DNA from: Anaerolineae bacterium
GTDB taxonomy: Bacteria; Chloroflexota; Anaerolineae; Aggregatilineales; Phototrophicaceae
Assembly (NCBI GenBank): GCA_022843385.1
Contig: JALHNT010000017.1
Span: 81,148 to 145,147 of the forward strand
Length of the DNA stretch: 64,000 nt
Direction of reading: 5' to 3'
In this document: piece after piece, positions 34,739 through 44,939 of the stretch
Layout of the letters: each line of letters opens with the position of its first letter
How positions within the stretch are numbered: the first letter of the stretch is position 1
Translations under genes and position numbers: made by a program
Notes under the pieces: model-generated
The model's input: the letters and a program-made list of their open reading frames with translations, nothing else
Told to the model about the DNA's origin: nothing
The model's database searches: none

Positions 34739-37534
34739 ATGCGCGGCGACCTCATTGCCCTTGATCTGGAAACAACCGGCCTCGATCTTCAGAAAGATAC
34801 GATCATCGAGTTCGGTGCCGTTCGTATCCGCGATGGACAGATCATCGACAGCTATCAAACCCTGATCAATCCAGGGCGTCCCATCCCGCCAGAGATCACG
34901 GGACTGACCGGCATCAGCGATGCTGACTTCGTCCCACGCCCGCGCACAGCCGGCGAACCCTCTCCCACACCTATCCCAACGATTGAACAGGCGCGGGGGT
35001 TCATCACGACATTTGTCGGCAGCGCACCGGTCATCGCCCATAACATCGAGTTTGATCGCGGCTTCCTAAATAAGTATCATCTGTGTGAGGCCAATATCTG
35101 GATCGACACGCTGGAGTTGGCACCGGTGCTGCTGCCCCACGCTCCACGCTACGGGCTGGAGAGCCTGTCGCATCAGCTCCACATCGAGCGCAATGCCAGC
35201 CACCGCGCACTCGATGATGCGCGCGCCGGAGCCATGTTGTACTGGCAGCTCTGGGAAAAAGGGCTTCAGCTTCCGCGCGCGATCATCCAGGAAATTCTGA
35301 ATATCGGGCAGGTGACCGGATGGAACACCACGCCCTTCTTCGAGGCGCTGCTCCAGGAAGCGGTTGACCGACCGGCACCTGCCTTCCTCAGTCTTCCCCC
35401 AGATGCCCCAGCCAGCGCACAGACTCCATCGGCTATCACAAGTGAGGCGATCAGCGACACGCTAAACCAAATACTGGGTGAGCAGGGTCGGCTCGCCACA
35501 GTTGATTCATCCTTTGAGTTTCGTCCACAGCAGCTCGAGATGGCCCAAAACATCGCCGATGCGCTGCATAACAATCAGCATCTCATCATCGAAGCCGGGA
35601 CCGGCGTCGGCAAGAGCCTGGCCTATCTGATTCCGGCGGCGCTCTGGGCGCAGGGACATCATGAGCGGGTTGTCATCTCGACCAACACGATTCAATTGCA
35701 GGAACAGCTCATCAACCAGGAAGCGGTCGCCACTGCTCAATTGGTGGGCGAGCCGCTGCGGGTCGCGCTGCTGAAAGGCAGAGGCAATTATCTTTGTCCG
35801 CAGCGATTAACGGCCATTCGGCGGCGACAACCGACCAGCATTGACGAAGCCCGCGTCCTCGCCAAGCTCCTCGTCTGGTTGACCGAAGGAGGGAGCGGTG
35901 ATCGCAGCGACCTGACACTGCGCGGCCCGGTTGAACAAAGCATCTGGCTGCGCTTGAGCGCCGAAGACGAACACTGCCCAACCGAACGTTGTGAAGCGCT
36001 GGCCGGTGGCACCTGTCCATTTCACCGGGCGCGGGCTGCGGCGGACAACGCCCATTTGCTGATCGTCAATCATGCGCTGCTCGTTTCCGACGCGACCAGC
36101 GACACGCCGATTCTGCCCCAGTATCAGCAGGTCATCATTGATGAAGCCCATCATCTCGAAGAGGCCGTGACCAACAGCCTGTCGTTTCGGCTCGATGAAC
36201 AGACGCTCAAGCGGCGGTTAGGCGAGCTGGGAACGGCCCGGCGCGGGCTGCTGGGCGAGATCGTGAGCAACCTTCAGACGCGCGTCCCACCGAAGAAACA
36301 CGAGCGGCTGGTCGAAATCGTCAAGTACATCAGTGCCGCCACACGCGAGATGGAAAGCCATATCGAGTCTCTGTTCAAAAAGCTGCTGGAGGTCTTTCGT
36401 CAGGCCGCTAATGGTTACGACAATTCCCCGCAACGGGTGACCGATGGCTTGCGTAAACGAGCTGAATTCGGTCTGATGCGGCAAGCGTGGCAGCCGCTGC
36501 ACGAATACTTCAGTGTGCTGGGTGATACCATGACGCGCTTCGGCGATTATCTGGCACGTCAGCGCGAATACGACATTCCGAACTTCGACGACATGCTGAA
36601 CACCGTCACGGCGTCCGGGCGCTACTTTGAAGACATCCGCCTTCAGATTCACGCCTTCATCGACCAGCCGGATAACAATACTGTCTACTGGCTGCATCCG
36701 GGATACAACGGCAACCTGTCGCTCAATACCGCGCCCATCCATGTCGGGCGGATGCTGCAACAATATCTGTGGGATACTAAACGTTCGGTGGTGTTGACCG
36801 GCGCGACGCTCAGGACCGATGGCAACTTCAATTATCTGGCGCAGCGGCTTCAGGCTGAAGACATCAAAACGGTGGCACTCGGTTCCCCATTTGACTATCG
36901 CCAGTCCACACTGCTCTACATCCCCAACGATACGCCCGACCCCAATGATCGCGGTCATTACCAACCAGCGGTCGAACGGGGGGTGATCGAGCTGGCGACG
37001 GCGTTGGATGGAAGAACGCTGGCGCTCTTCACCAGCTATACCCATCTCCAGCAAACAGCGCAGGCCATCCGCGATCGGCTGCGATTGGGGAACATTGTGG
37101 TCTATGACCAGATTGATGCCAGCAATCGACAGGAATTGCTGGAGAGTTTCAAATCGGCCCAGAAGGCGGTACTGCTGGGTACGCGGAGCTTCTGGGAAGG
37201 TGTCGATATTCCGGGCGATGCGCTGAAGGCGATTGTGATCACCAAGCTGCCCTTTCCCGTACCGAACGACCCGATCTTTTCAGCCCGTTCCGAAGGCTAC
37301 ACCGATGCCTTCAAGGAATACACATTGCAGGAAACCATTCTCCGCTTTCGGCAAGGATTTGGCCGCCTGATCCGCAGCCACCAGGATCGCGGCGTGGTGG
37401 TCATCCTGGATCGCCGATTGATGACCAAGAGTTATGGGACGAATTTTCTCGACTCGCTGCCCAATTGCACGGTACAGTATGGATCACTCAGCGCGATGCC
37501 AGAAGCGGCGCGAAAATGGATTGATCAGCGCTGA
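34739..37534 (+). CDS. dinG: DinG-family helicase fused to DnaQ-like 3'-5' exonuclease
   Basis: A 931-residue protein. The ATG at 34739 is chosen because GGGAG lies six bases before it and any longer frame would cross the terminator and promoter. Residues 1-175 form a DEDDh exonuclease (LIALDLETTGLD, PVIAHNIEFDRGFL, SHRALDDARAGAML). The rest is a superfamily 2 XPD-like helicase: Walker A EAGTGVGKSLAYLIPA near residue 284, four cysteines between about 345 and 425 that could hold a 4Fe-4S cluster (NYLCPQRL, HCPTERCEALAGGTCPF), DEAHHLEE near 467 and QGFGRLIRSHQDRGVVVILD near the end. It probably unwinds DNA in repair or replication restart. The fusion is the arrangement known from Gram-positive DinG. 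Confidence 0.93.
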   Translation: MRGDLIALDLETTGLDLQKDTIIEFGAVRIRDGQIIDSYQTLINPGRPIPPEITGLTGISDADFVPRPRTAGEPSPTPIPTIEQARGFITTFVGSAPVIAHNIEFDRGFLNKYHLCEANIWIDTLELAPVLLPHAPRYGLESLSHQLHIERNASHRALDDARAGAMLYWQLWEKGLQLPRAIIQEILNIGQVTGWNTTPFFEALLQEAVDRPAPAFLSLPPDAPASAQTPSAITSEAISDTLNQILGEQGRLATVDSSFEFRPQQLEMAQNIADALHNNQHLIIEAGTGVGKSLAYLIPAALWAQGHHERVVISTNTIQLQEQLINQEAVATAQLVGEPLRVALLKGRGNYLCPQRLTAIRRRQPTSIDEARVLAKLLVWLTEGGSGDRSDLTLRGPVEQSIWLRLSAEDEHCPTERCEALAGGTCPFHRARAAADNAHLLIVNHALLVSDATSDTPILPQYQQVIIDEAHHLEEAVTNSLSFRLDEQTLKRRLGELGTARRGLLGEIVSNLQTRVPPKKHERLVEIVKYISAATREMESHIESLFKKLLEVFRQAANGYDNSPQRVTDGLRKRAEFGLMRQAWQPLHEYFSVLGDTMTRFGDYLARQREYDIPNFDDMLNTVTASGRYFEDIRLQIHAFIDQPDNNTVYWLHPGYNGNLSLNTAPIHVGRMLQQYLWDTKRSVVLTGATLRTDGNFNYLAQRLQAEDIKTVALGSPFDYRQSTLLYIPNDTPDPNDRGHYQPAVERGVIELATALDGRTLALFTSYTHLQQTAQAIRDRLRLGNIVVYDQIDASNRQELLESFKSAQKAVLLGTRSFWEGVDIPGDALKAIVITKLPFPVPNDPIFSARSEGYTDAFKEYTLQETILRFRQGFGRLIRSHQDRGVVVILDRRLMTKSYGTNFLDSLPNCTVQYGSLSAMPEAARKWIDQR

Positions 37535-37594
37535 TTCATGTCCTATTAACGCAAGTCGTTTATCCTTCTGGGATAGGGTGGAAAGGTGAAACTG

Positions 37595-37960
37595 ATGCGT
37601 ACCCCTGCTGGCAAAGAATGTCCACACTATTATCAGGATTTTCACCGGGGCAAGAGCGTACAGGAATGCCGTCTGGCAAACCAGAACCCAGCCTCGCTGG
37701 ATTGGAAGCCCGGTGATTGTTCTCGCTGTCCTGTTCCCGAAATCCTGAACGCCAATGCCAGCCAGTTCCTCGAACTCAAATTGACGATCAGACCGCGCTT
37801 GCTGGGTCTGGGACGCAACCTGGAAATCAGCGCCTCTTGCGTCAAGCACCATACCGTCATTCAGGATGCCTATGTGGGCTGCCCGCAGTGCAACGCCGAA
37901 CGCCCCGGACTGGATGTCTTCTGGCAGGCGCTGAACGAAGACGAACGCAATCATGATTAA
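37595..37960 (+). CDS. Small cysteine-rich protein, function unknown
   Basis: A 121-residue protein starting at ATG 37595, preferred over the GTG at 37586 because AAAGGTGA lies five bases upstream. Seven cysteines are present, with CSRCP (CxxC) and CPQC (CxxC) plus single Cys in KECPHYYQDFHRGKSVQEC, so one or two zinc sites are likely. The middle is beta-strand-rich (LELKLTIRPRLLGLGRNLEI). No family recognised. It overlaps the HAD-DinB gene by eight bases and follows dinG by 60. Confidence 0.7.
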   Translation: MRTPAGKECPHYYQDFHRGKSVQECRLANQNPASLDWKPGDCSRCPVPEILNANASQFLELKLTIRPRLLGLGRNLEISASCVKHHTVIQDAYVGCPQCNAERPGLDVFWQALNEDERNHD

Positions 37961-39146
37961 GGCTGTGCTGCTCGATCTGGACAACACGCTGCTCTATAAT
38001 CCGGACTCGGCCTTCGCTGCCGAGTTCATCCGTTTAGCTGACCAGTTCTTTGAGACGCGGTGGCAGCAGTCGCAGGTATCGCGCCTGTTGATCGAAAGCA
38101 TTCAAGGTCTGCAACAGGATCGCCACCCCAAAGAAACCAATGCCGAGACGCTGTTCGCCTGGGTGGCCGAACGCGCCGGACGCACACTGGATGATGCGAC
38201 GTCTGCGTTGCTGGCCTTCTATCAGCAGCGTTACCCTTACCTCCGTTCGTGTATTGAATCGTTGGGTGATGTGCCAGTAAATCTCATCAACTGGCTGCGC
38301 TCCCAACACTACGCGGTCGTCATCGCAACCAATCCTATCTACCCGGTGTCGGCGATTCGGCAACGGCTGCGTTGGGCCGGACTATCCGACGACTTGGCCG
38401 AGTATGCGCTGGTCACTCATGCCGAGAATATGCACTTCGCCAAACCTGACCCGGCCTACTACGTCGAGATTGTGGCGCGCGTAGGCGTGGAACCGGATGA
38501 AGCCGTGATGATCGGCGACAGCCTCAAGAATGACATCAAACCCGCCGGGCAGGCCGGTCTGCATGCTCATCCAATCGCTGACCACGTGTCTTCAACCGAA
38601 GGACTGAAGTCAGCTCTGGCCGCTTTGAGCCATGAGATCATGCATGAGGATTGGCTTGAACAATTCACCGCGACCACTCTGCACCCCGCCATGATTATCC
38701 CGGAAATGCGGGGCAATCTGGGAGCGTTGTACAGCACAATTGCCCACGTCAAGCCAGAATACTGGAATCAACATCCGGACCCGAACGAGTGGTCGCCCAT
38801 CCAGATTCTATGTCATCTACTCGATAGTGAAACACAGGTGCAGCGCCCACGCCTCGAACGCATTCGCCGCGAGGATAATCCCTTCATCGTAGCTCCGCCA
38901 CCGCCGGCTGGGCCGCGCGACGCGGTACCCTGTGACAGCGATGGATACCAGGTCGCTGAGAAGTGGTTGACTGCCCGACACGACACCATGACAGGGATAG
39001 AACAGATCAACCACGATGAGTGGAATCGCCCCGCCCGGCACAGTATCTTCGGCCCAACCACGCTGCTCGAGATGGCTCACTTCACCGCCCAGCATGACCG
39101 GTTGCATATCAACCAATTGTGCCAAACGTTGGGAAGATGTGAATAA
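37953..39146 (+). CDS. HAD hydrolase fused to a DinB-like domain
   Basis: A 397-residue fusion. Residues 1-225 are a haloacid-dehalogenase phosphatase: the nucleophile motif DLDNTLL at residues 8-14, ATNPIYP (motif II), KPDPAYYVEI (motif III Lys) and MIGDSLKNDIKPAGQAG (motif IV). Residues 230-397 are a DinB/YfiT-like four-helix bundle, with His residues in ILCHLLDSETQ and MAHFTAQHDRLHI that could bind a metal. Each family is common alone; the combination suggests a phosphatase tied to a thiol- or metal-dependent helical domain, function unclear. The frame is continuous, so the fusion is real unless assembly is wrong. Confidence 0.82.
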   Translation: MIKAVLLDLDNTLLYNPDSAFAAEFIRLADQFFETRWQQSQVSRLLIESIQGLQQDRHPKETNAETLFAWVAERAGRTLDDATSALLAFYQQRYPYLRSCIESLGDVPVNLINWLRSQHYAVVIATNPIYPVSAIRQRLRWAGLSDDLAEYALVTHAENMHFAKPDPAYYVEIVARVGVEPDEAVMIGDSLKNDIKPAGQAGLHAHPIADHVSSTEGLKSALAALSHEIMHEDWLEQFTATTLHPAMIIPEMRGNLGALYSTIAHVKPEYWNQHPDPNEWSPIQILCHLLDSETQVQRPRLERIRREDNPFIVAPPPPAGPRDAVPCDSDGYQVAEKWLTARHDTMTGIEQINHDEWNRPARHSIFGPTTLLEMAHFTAQHDRLHINQLCQTLGRCE

Positions 39147-39227
39147 TTCCTGGCTCTCAGGGACATCAAACACGATCCGTGTTAAGATAGAATAAGATTT
39201 CTTGGGTCGTACCGAGAGCGTGGAGCG

Positions 39228-40295
39228 ATGACGACAACGAACGGTCTGGTTCCTTCGATTATCCTTCTGACGAATAATCCGCTTCACGCCGACGACCTGA
39301 AGCCGGTGTTCAACAATTACGATGTCATCCCGGTAAGCACAGTCGATGCGGCGCAGCGATACAGGGGTGAACATCCAATTTCAGTGGTCATCCAAACAGA
39401 GACATTCCAATCATCAATCGACGATACACCAGCGATTCCAATTGATCTAACCGTTGGCTTACCGCTCAATCCACAGCAGCAGATCCTCGTCCAATCCTTT
39501 GTTGAGGCGCGAACGCAGGCGATTTCCAGTGAGTGGCACTTCCAGCAATTGAAGGCTGAAAACCAACGCCTGAGTCACGAACTGGACTTACGTAGTCATC
39601 TCACCGACGAGATGAATTTCCTCAAGGATGTGATCGTGCGGAACGTGGCTCATGAACTGAGGACACCACTGTTGCAGGTGAAGTCGGCAGTATCGCTTTT
39701 GGCTGAGGATGTGGGCAAGAGCAACAAGGTCGTCGAGTTGGCGCTGGAGGCCACCACCCGACTGGAAAGCGGCGTTCAGAATGTGACTATGTTGAATGAA
39801 CTGATGCGCGACAGCCTGGACATCCAGCGCAGCGCAGTCGCGGTGGAAGACTGTATCCAGTACGCGCTGCGTAATCTGCGCCGCAGTTGGGAACATCGCG
39901 ATCAACTAGATCGGGTGCATATCAAACTGGATGACAACCTGCCGCGCGTCTGGGGTGACGGGCAGCGTCTGGGAATTGTGTTTCAATTGCTCATCGAGAA
40001 TGCTCTCAAATTCAGTGCCAAGAAGGTAACCATCACAGCACGAAAGCGCGGCAAGGATGTCGAAATCGAAGTCAAAGACCTCGGTATTGGCATCCCAGTC
40101 GATCAAGTGACACGCATCTTTGAGCCGTTTTATCAGGTGGATGGATCCTCCACGCGCCGCTACGGTGGCATGGGCATCGGTCTGGCAATCGTCCGCGCTA
40201 TCCTGGAACGGCATCAATCGACAATCAGCGTCAAGTCGCAGATTGATAAGGGCAGCACCTTCATCTTCAAGCTGCCGCCATCACCTCAATCCTGA
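39228..40295 (+). CDS. Sensor histidine kinase with receiver-like N-terminus
   Basis: A 355-residue soluble kinase. The first 95 residues look like a degenerate receiver domain (PSIILLTNNPLHADDLKPVF) without the usual phospho-acceptor Asp. A short coiled coil leads to the dimerisation domain with VAHELRTPLLQVKSAVSLL (His near residue 141). The ATPase domain has an N box (IENALKFSAK), G1 (VKDLGIGIPVDQ) and G2 (GGMGIGLAIVRAIL). It should autophosphorylate in the cytoplasm. No response regulator gene is adjacent, so it is an orphan. Confidence 0.9.
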   Translation: MTTTNGLVPSIILLTNNPLHADDLKPVFNNYDVIPVSTVDAAQRYRGEHPISVVIQTETFQSSIDDTPAIPIDLTVGLPLNPQQQILVQSFVEARTQAISSEWHFQQLKAENQRLSHELDLRSHLTDEMNFLKDVIVRNVAHELRTPLLQVKSAVSLLAEDVGKSNKVVELALEATTRLESGVQNVTMLNELMRDSLDIQRSAVAVEDCIQYALRNLRRSWEHRDQLDRVHIKLDDNLPRVWGDGQRLGIVFQLLIENALKFSAKKVTITARKRGKDVEIEVKDLGIGIPVDQVTRIFEPFYQVDGSSTRRYGGMGIGLAIVRAILERHQSTISVKSQIDKGSTFIFKLPPSPQS

Positions 40296-40310
40296 TGATG
40301 GCTCGCCTGC

Positions 40311-40339
40311 TTGACAAAGAATCCCTCAACTCCTATACT
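40311..40339 (+). promoter_or_regulatory. Strong sigma70-type promoter of the aldehyde dehydrogenase
   Basis: A perfect -35 TTGACA (40311-40316), 17-bp spacer and TATACT (40334-40339), 72 bases before the start at 40411. It is the best consensus promoter seen in the window. Confidence 0.75.
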
Positions 40340-40410
40340 TGCCGCTTATTCCTTACCTGCTGATCTTGCCCCAATAATATGCGCATTTGGCTTGAAAGTG
40401 ACCCATTTTC

Positions 40411-41901
40411 ATGATTGAAATTGCACAGAATTACATTGGCGGAAAGTGGCAATCGGCTGAATCCGGCGATCAGTTTCCCAGCTACAATCCTGCTACTGAG
40501 GAAATCCTGGCGCAGGCACCGCGAAGCACTGCGGCAGATGTGGAAGCCGCTGTTCAAGCCGCGAAACAGGCCTATCCCGGCTGGCGACTGACCCCTGCCC
40601 CGCGCCGGGGCGAATTGCTCTTCCGTGTGGCTCAAATCCTGGCCGACCGCAAACAGGACATCGCCCGGCTCATGACGCAGGAGATGGGCAAACCACTGGC
40701 TGAAACCGGTGGCGATGTGCAAGAAGCGATTGATATGGCTTATTACATGGGTGGCGAGGGTCGCCGGATGCTTGGATATACGGCACCGGTAGAAATGCCC
40801 AATAAGTTTGGCATGGCACTGCGCGACTCGGTCGGCATCGTCGGTCTCATCACACCCTGGAACTTCCCGGTGGCGGTCCCTAGCTGGAAGATGCTGCCGG
40901 CATTGATCGCTGGCAATGCCGTGGTCTGGAAACCCAGCGAGGATACCCCGCTGACCAGCGCCGCCTTCGTCAAGGTCTTTGAGGCTGCGGGGTTACCACC
41001 CGGTGTCCTCAACCTGGTGACGGGGTTGGGCGATGCTGGGGCAGCGCTGGCAGCCAATCCTCATGTGCGGGTAATTTCATTCACGGGTTCCACAGAAACC
41101 GGCCTCAAAGTCTACACTCAAGCCGCCAGCCTGGGCAAAAAAGTAACGCTCGAAATGGGTGGCAAGAATGCCATCATCGTCATGGATGATGCCAATCTGG
41201 AACTGGCAGTAGAAGCCATCACCTGGAGCGCTTATGGCACCACCGGCCAGCGCTGCACCGCAACCAGCCGGCTGATCGTCCAGAGCGGCATCAAATCTCA
41301 GTTGATCGAAGCGCTGGTCGAGAAAGCCCGTACCATCAAAATCGGTAATGGCTTAGAAGATGGGGTGATGGTTGGCCCACTGGTGAATGCCAAAGGCCGC
41401 GAAAAAGTCGAACGCTATGTCGAGATCGGCAGGAACGAAGGGGCGAAGCTCATCATCGGCGGGCAGCGTCCAGACTTCGACAAAGGCTTCTTCTATAATC
41501 CGACGCTGTTCAGTGAAGTCTCACGCGATATGCGGCTCGCCCGTGAAGAAATCTTCGGCCCGGTTCTGAGCCTGATCGAAGTCAAAGACCTGAACGAAGC
41601 CATCGAAGCCAACAATGAAGTCAGCTATGGTTTATCCAGCAGCATCTTCACCGAGAACGTCAACGCAGCCTTCCGCGCCATTCGTGACCTGACCACCGGC
41701 ATCGTCTATATCAATCACGGAACAACCGGCGCAGAAATCCAGTTCCCCTTTGGTGGCACGCGAGGCACTGGGAATGGGATGCGCGAGGCCGGCCTGGTTG
41801 GATTAGACTCTTTTATGGAGTGGAAATCGGTGTATGTCGATTACAGTGGGCGTTTACAGCGGGCGCAAATCGACACTGATGCGATTCTGAGAGAACAGTA
41901 A
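40411..41901 (+). CDS. NAD(P)-dependent aldehyde dehydrogenase
   Basis: A 496-residue ALDH. Visible are the cofactor region [29 protein letters not shown], the general-base Glu in [18 protein letters not shown], the catalytic Cys in [15 protein letters not shown] near residue 281, and [13 protein letters not shown]. It oxidises an aldehyde to the acid or, by acylation, a CoA ester. Substrate cannot be deduced; the sequence is of the semialdehyde/betaine-like class, and aminoadipate-semialdehyde dehydrogenases are a possible group. Single gene with its own promoter. Confidence 0.93.
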   Translation: MIEIAQNYIGGKWQSAESGDQFPSYNPATEEILAQAPRSTAADVEAAVQAAKQAYPGWRLTPAPRRGELLFRVAQILADRKQDIARLMTQEMGKPLAETGGDVQEAIDMAYYMGGEGRRMLGYTAPVEMPNKFGMALRDSVGIVGLITPWNFPVAVPSWKMLPALIAGNAVVWKPSEDTPLTSAAFVKVFEAAGLPPGVLNLVTGLGDAGAALAANPHVRVISFTGSTETGLKVYTQAASLGKKVTLEMGGKNAIIVMDDANLELAVEAITWSAYGTTGQRCTATSRLIVQSGIKSQLIEALVEKARTIKIGNGLEDGVMVGPLVNAKGREKVERYVEIGRNEGAKLIIGGQRPDFDKGFFYNPTLFSEVSRDMRLAREEIFGPVLSLIEVKDLNEAIEANNEVSYGLSSSIFTENVNAAFRAIRDLTTGIVYINHGTTGAEIQFPFGGTRGTGNGMREAGLVGLDSFMEWKSVYVDYSGRLQRAQIDTDAILREQ

Positions 41902-41944
41902 CCGACTGTCGCATTGTTGTGATATTTGCGGTAAACTGCACAGA

Positions 41945-42169
41945 ATGAACGATTTTTCACAATCGAGGCCCTTGTATTGGGACGCCAGCTTTGAGATTGT
42001 TTTGTCCCTCAAAGAGCGGTATCCCGATATTAATTTGGATAGCATCGGACTAGATCAATTATTCCAGACCATCGTTGCACTTCCGGGATTCGTTGATGAT
42101 CCTGAACTGGCGAACGAGGGGATACTGAGCGAGATTCTGAGGGAATGGTATGAGGAGGTCAACCCATAA
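41945..42169 (+). CDS. iscX: IscX-like Fe-S assembly protein
   Basis: A 74-residue acidic protein whose helix pattern matches IscX (YfhJ): [40 protein letters not shown] and [13 protein letters not shown]. IscX binds IscS and iron and is thought to tune Fe-S cluster assembly. It overlaps nuoB by one base, so it is translated with three complex I subunits that need many Fe-S clusters. The usual isc operon genes are not nearby; the class I desulfurase lies at 20232. Confidence 0.82.
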   Translation: MNDFSQSRPLYWDASFEIVLSLKERYPDINLDSIGLDQLFQTIVALPGFVDDPELANEGILSEILREWYEEVNP

Positions 42170-43056
42170 TGGCTGAACTCGATTTGCGCGATCTGCACAA
42201 CACCGAGTTTCCAATTCCGGATGAGATGCAGGGCAATGTGGCGATCACCAGCCTCAGCCGCATTTATAATTGGAGCCGTCGCTCCTCAATGTGGCCGATG
42301 CTGTTTGGTCTGGCCTGCTGCGCGATTGAAATGATCGCGACAGCGGCTTCGCGTTACGATCTGTCACGTTTCGGCATGGAGGTCATGCGCGCCAGTCCAC
42401 GGCAGTCCGACCTCATGATTGTCTCTGGCACCGTGACCAAGAAGATGGTAGTGCCGATTGTGCGCTTGTACAATCAGATGCCAGAGCCGAAATACGTCCT
42501 GGCGATGGGTGCCTGCGCCAGCGGTGGTGGCCCCTTCAAAGAGGGATACAATGTCGTCTCCGGCATCGACCAGTATGTGCCAGTGGATGTGTATGTGCCT
42601 GGCTGCCCCCCCACCCCTCAGGCGCTATTGCATGGCCTGATCGCTCTACAGAAGAAAATTGATGGACAATCGCTGGCAAACGGGAATGATGTCCCCTGGT
42701 ATGGCGTTGGCCCAGCAGAACCCACCCCTATTCCCATCCTGGGGCCGGATATTATCGACCCGCGTCAGATGGACCTCATTCGCCGTCAGGCGCAGTTGGC
42801 GGCTGAGGGTAAATCCTTTGGCCTGCGTGAGCTGCCACCGCTGAAACCGACTACAACACCCAAGCTGGCACCGAAAGCCAAAGCCGCCCCGGCCAGCGAT
42901 AAACCCGCCAAACAAGCTGAAGCTGCTGCGCCGGCCCCGGCTGCCGTCGCGACCGCTACTGCACCTGCCGCGACCAAACCGGCTGATGGTGGCAAATTCG
43001 ATAAAGCAGCGATGTTGGCGAAGATTCGCGAGAAGAAAGCACAAAAAGGGTCGTAA
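42169..43056 (+). CDS. nuoB: NADH-quinone oxidoreductase subunit B with long C-terminal extension
   Basis: A 295-residue NuoB. Residues 1-165 are the normal subunit, with the N2-cluster cysteines in [10 protein letters not shown] (residues 50-51), [10 protein letters not shown] (115) and [12 protein letters not shown] (145). NuoB binds the terminal 4Fe-4S cluster next to the quinone site. The remaining 130 residues are an Ala/Pro/Lys-rich linker ending in [20 protein letters not shown]. Typical NuoB is about 160-220 residues, so the tail is extra. Nearly the same ending occurs on NuoI at 44940. RBS and start overlap the iscX stop. Confidence 0.96.
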   Translation: MAELDLRDLHNTEFPIPDEMQGNVAITSLSRIYNWSRRSSMWPMLFGLACCAIEMIATAASRYDLSRFGMEVMRASPRQSDLMIVSGTVTKKMVVPIVRLYNQMPEPKYVLAMGACASGGGPFKEGYNVVSGIDQYVPVDVYVPGCPPTPQALLHGLIALQKKIDGQSLANGNDVPWYGVGPAEPTPIPILGPDIIDPRQMDLIRRQAQLAAEGKSFGLRELPPLKPTTTPKLAPKAKAAPASDKPAKQAEAAAPAPAAVATATAPAATKPADGGKFDKAAMLAKIREKKAQKGS

Positions 43057-43059
43057 CAC

Positions 43060-44925
43060 ATGGTCGCTGACACAGCTATTGTCCAGAAAACCGATGTGCA
43101 GGGTGCAATCGCCCAACTGAAAGAACACTTTCCTGATGCCGTCAAGGACGACTCGCGTGACGGTTACAGCGGCGTGATCGTCGACAAGAATCATCTGGTC
43201 GAGGTTGCCACCTACGTTCGCGATCAACTGAACTTCGACTATCTGTCGAGCGCGACAGCAGTTGATTACCTCGGTCACGGCGACCATCTGGAGATGGTCT
43301 ACCATGCCTACCGCACCAGCGGCGGCCCGGCGCTGTGTTTCAAGGCACAGACCGACCGTAACCGCGCCGAAATCCCCTCGCTGATCGATGTCTGGCCTGG
43401 TGCTGACTTTCAGGAACGCGAGGCCTGGGATCTGTACGGCATTCGCTTCCCCGGTCATCCGAATCTGAAGCGCATTCTGCTGTGGGAAGGCTTTCATGGT
43501 TTCCCCATGCGCAAGGACTGGAAGGAAGCCTACTACGAAGAAGATACCAAACCCTTCGAAAGTCGCTGGCCGGGGGGCTGGGTGCAGCGCGCCGAAGAAC
43601 GCAACGTCTATGGCAAGAATGTCAGTTACCCAGCCGATTTTGATCTGTCGAAGCTGAATGACCGGTCGGAAGAAACCCTCTACAGCGACCTCGGCCTGGG
43701 CGTCAGTGTTCAACAACTGGATGGCAGCGACGCGCTCAAGACCGATCGCCTGGTCGTGAATATGGGGCCGCACCACCCCAGCACACATGGCGTGTTCCGC
43801 ATGATCGTGACGCTCGACGGCGAGACAATTGAGTCGCTCGAGCCAGTGATGGGCTATCTGCATCGCAATCACGAGAAGATTGGCGAGCGCAACGCCTGGT
43901 ACCACAACATGCCTTTCACTGACCGGCTGGACTACATCTCCAGCATGAGCAACAACCTGGGCTATGCTCTGGCAGTGGAACAGTTGATGAGCCGAGGCGC
44001 TAAGTATCAGCCCCCCACCTATCGCGCCGAAGTCATTCGTGTGTTGATGGTCGAGCTGACCCGAATTGTCAACCATTATTGGGCCATCGGCTTCCTGTTG
44101 AACGACCTGGGTGCTTTCTTCACCCCGGCGCTGTACGCCATCGCCGAACGCGAGAAAATCCTCGACTTCTTTGAAGCGACGGCGGGCAGCCGGATGATGT
44201 GCAACTATATGCGCTTCGGCGGGGTCTTCAAGGACATCCCGGAACGCATTCGTGGTGTCGCCAACCTGCTCAATGACAAGGTGCGCGATTACAACACGAT
44301 GGACTACCTGACCGAACTCATCAATGAGCGCATCCCGCGGTCGATTGACGAGCTGGATCAATTCCTGACGGACAGCGAAATCATCAAGGAGCGTACCATC
44401 GGCGTCGGCTATCTGCCGCCTGAGATGGCGATCGCTTACAGCGCTGCTGGCCCGTTGCTGCGAGCCAGCGGTGTACCCTACGACCTGCGCCGGGCCGATC
44501 CGTACAGCATCTATCCTGAACTGGATTTCGATGTGGCGGTTCGCTACAACGGTGACATCTATGACCGTTATCTGATCCGCCTCGATGAAATGCGCGAGAG
44601 CGTCCGCATCCTGAAGCAAATCCTTCCACGTTTGGAGAGGACTAAAGGAGAGTCGTTCTTCGCCGGCGATAAGGGCAAGTATCTGCCCCGTATGCCGTTC
44701 GGAGAATCCTACGGACGGGTCGAGAATCCGAAGGGCGAATTAGGCTACTACATTGTCTCACAGGGTGATGAAAAGGGGCCGCAGAATCCCTGGCGCTATC
44801 ACGTCCGCGCTCCTAGCTTCATCAATCTGACGCCGCTGGGCCCGATGTGTGTGGGTCATAAGGTGGCTGATGTGGTCGCCATTCTCGGCAGCATCGACAT
44901 CGTTTTGGGTGAGACGGATCGCTAG
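43060..44925 (+). CDS. nuoCD: NADH-quinone oxidoreductase fused subunits C and D
   Basis: A 621-residue fusion of the 30-kDa and 49-kDa subunits. The first about 190 residues show NuoC ([41 protein letters not shown]). From about residue 225 comes NuoD ([53 protein letters not shown]), which lines the quinone pocket; the end, [20 protein letters not shown], is intact. Fused CD is known from several bacterial groups. It lies between nuoB and nuoI on one transcript. Confidence 0.96.
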   Translation: MVADTAIVQKTDVQGAIAQLKEHFPDAVKDDSRDGYSGVIVDKNHLVEVATYVRDQLNFDYLSSATAVDYLGHGDHLEMVYHAYRTSGGPALCFKAQTDRNRAEIPSLIDVWPGADFQEREAWDLYGIRFPGHPNLKRILLWEGFHGFPMRKDWKEAYYEEDTKPFESRWPGGWVQRAEERNVYGKNVSYPADFDLSKLNDRSEETLYSDLGLGVSVQQLDGSDALKTDRLVVNMGPHHPSTHGVFRMIVTLDGETIESLEPVMGYLHRNHEKIGERNAWYHNMPFTDRLDYISSMSNNLGYALAVEQLMSRGAKYQPPTYRAEVIRVLMVELTRIVNHYWAIGFLLNDLGAFFTPALYAIAEREKILDFFEATAGSRMMCNYMRFGGVFKDIPERIRGVANLLNDKVRDYNTMDYLTELINERIPRSIDELDQFLTDSEIIKERTIGVGYLPPEMAIAYSAAGPLLRASGVPYDLRRADPYSIYPELDFDVAVRYNGDIYDRYLIRLDEMRESVRILKQILPRLERTKGESFFAGDKGKYLPRMPFGESYGRVENPKGELGYYIVSQGDEKGPQNPWRYHVRAPSFINLTPLGPMCVGHKVADVVAILGSIDIVLGETDR

Positions 44926-44939
44926 TTGAGGGAGTAACC

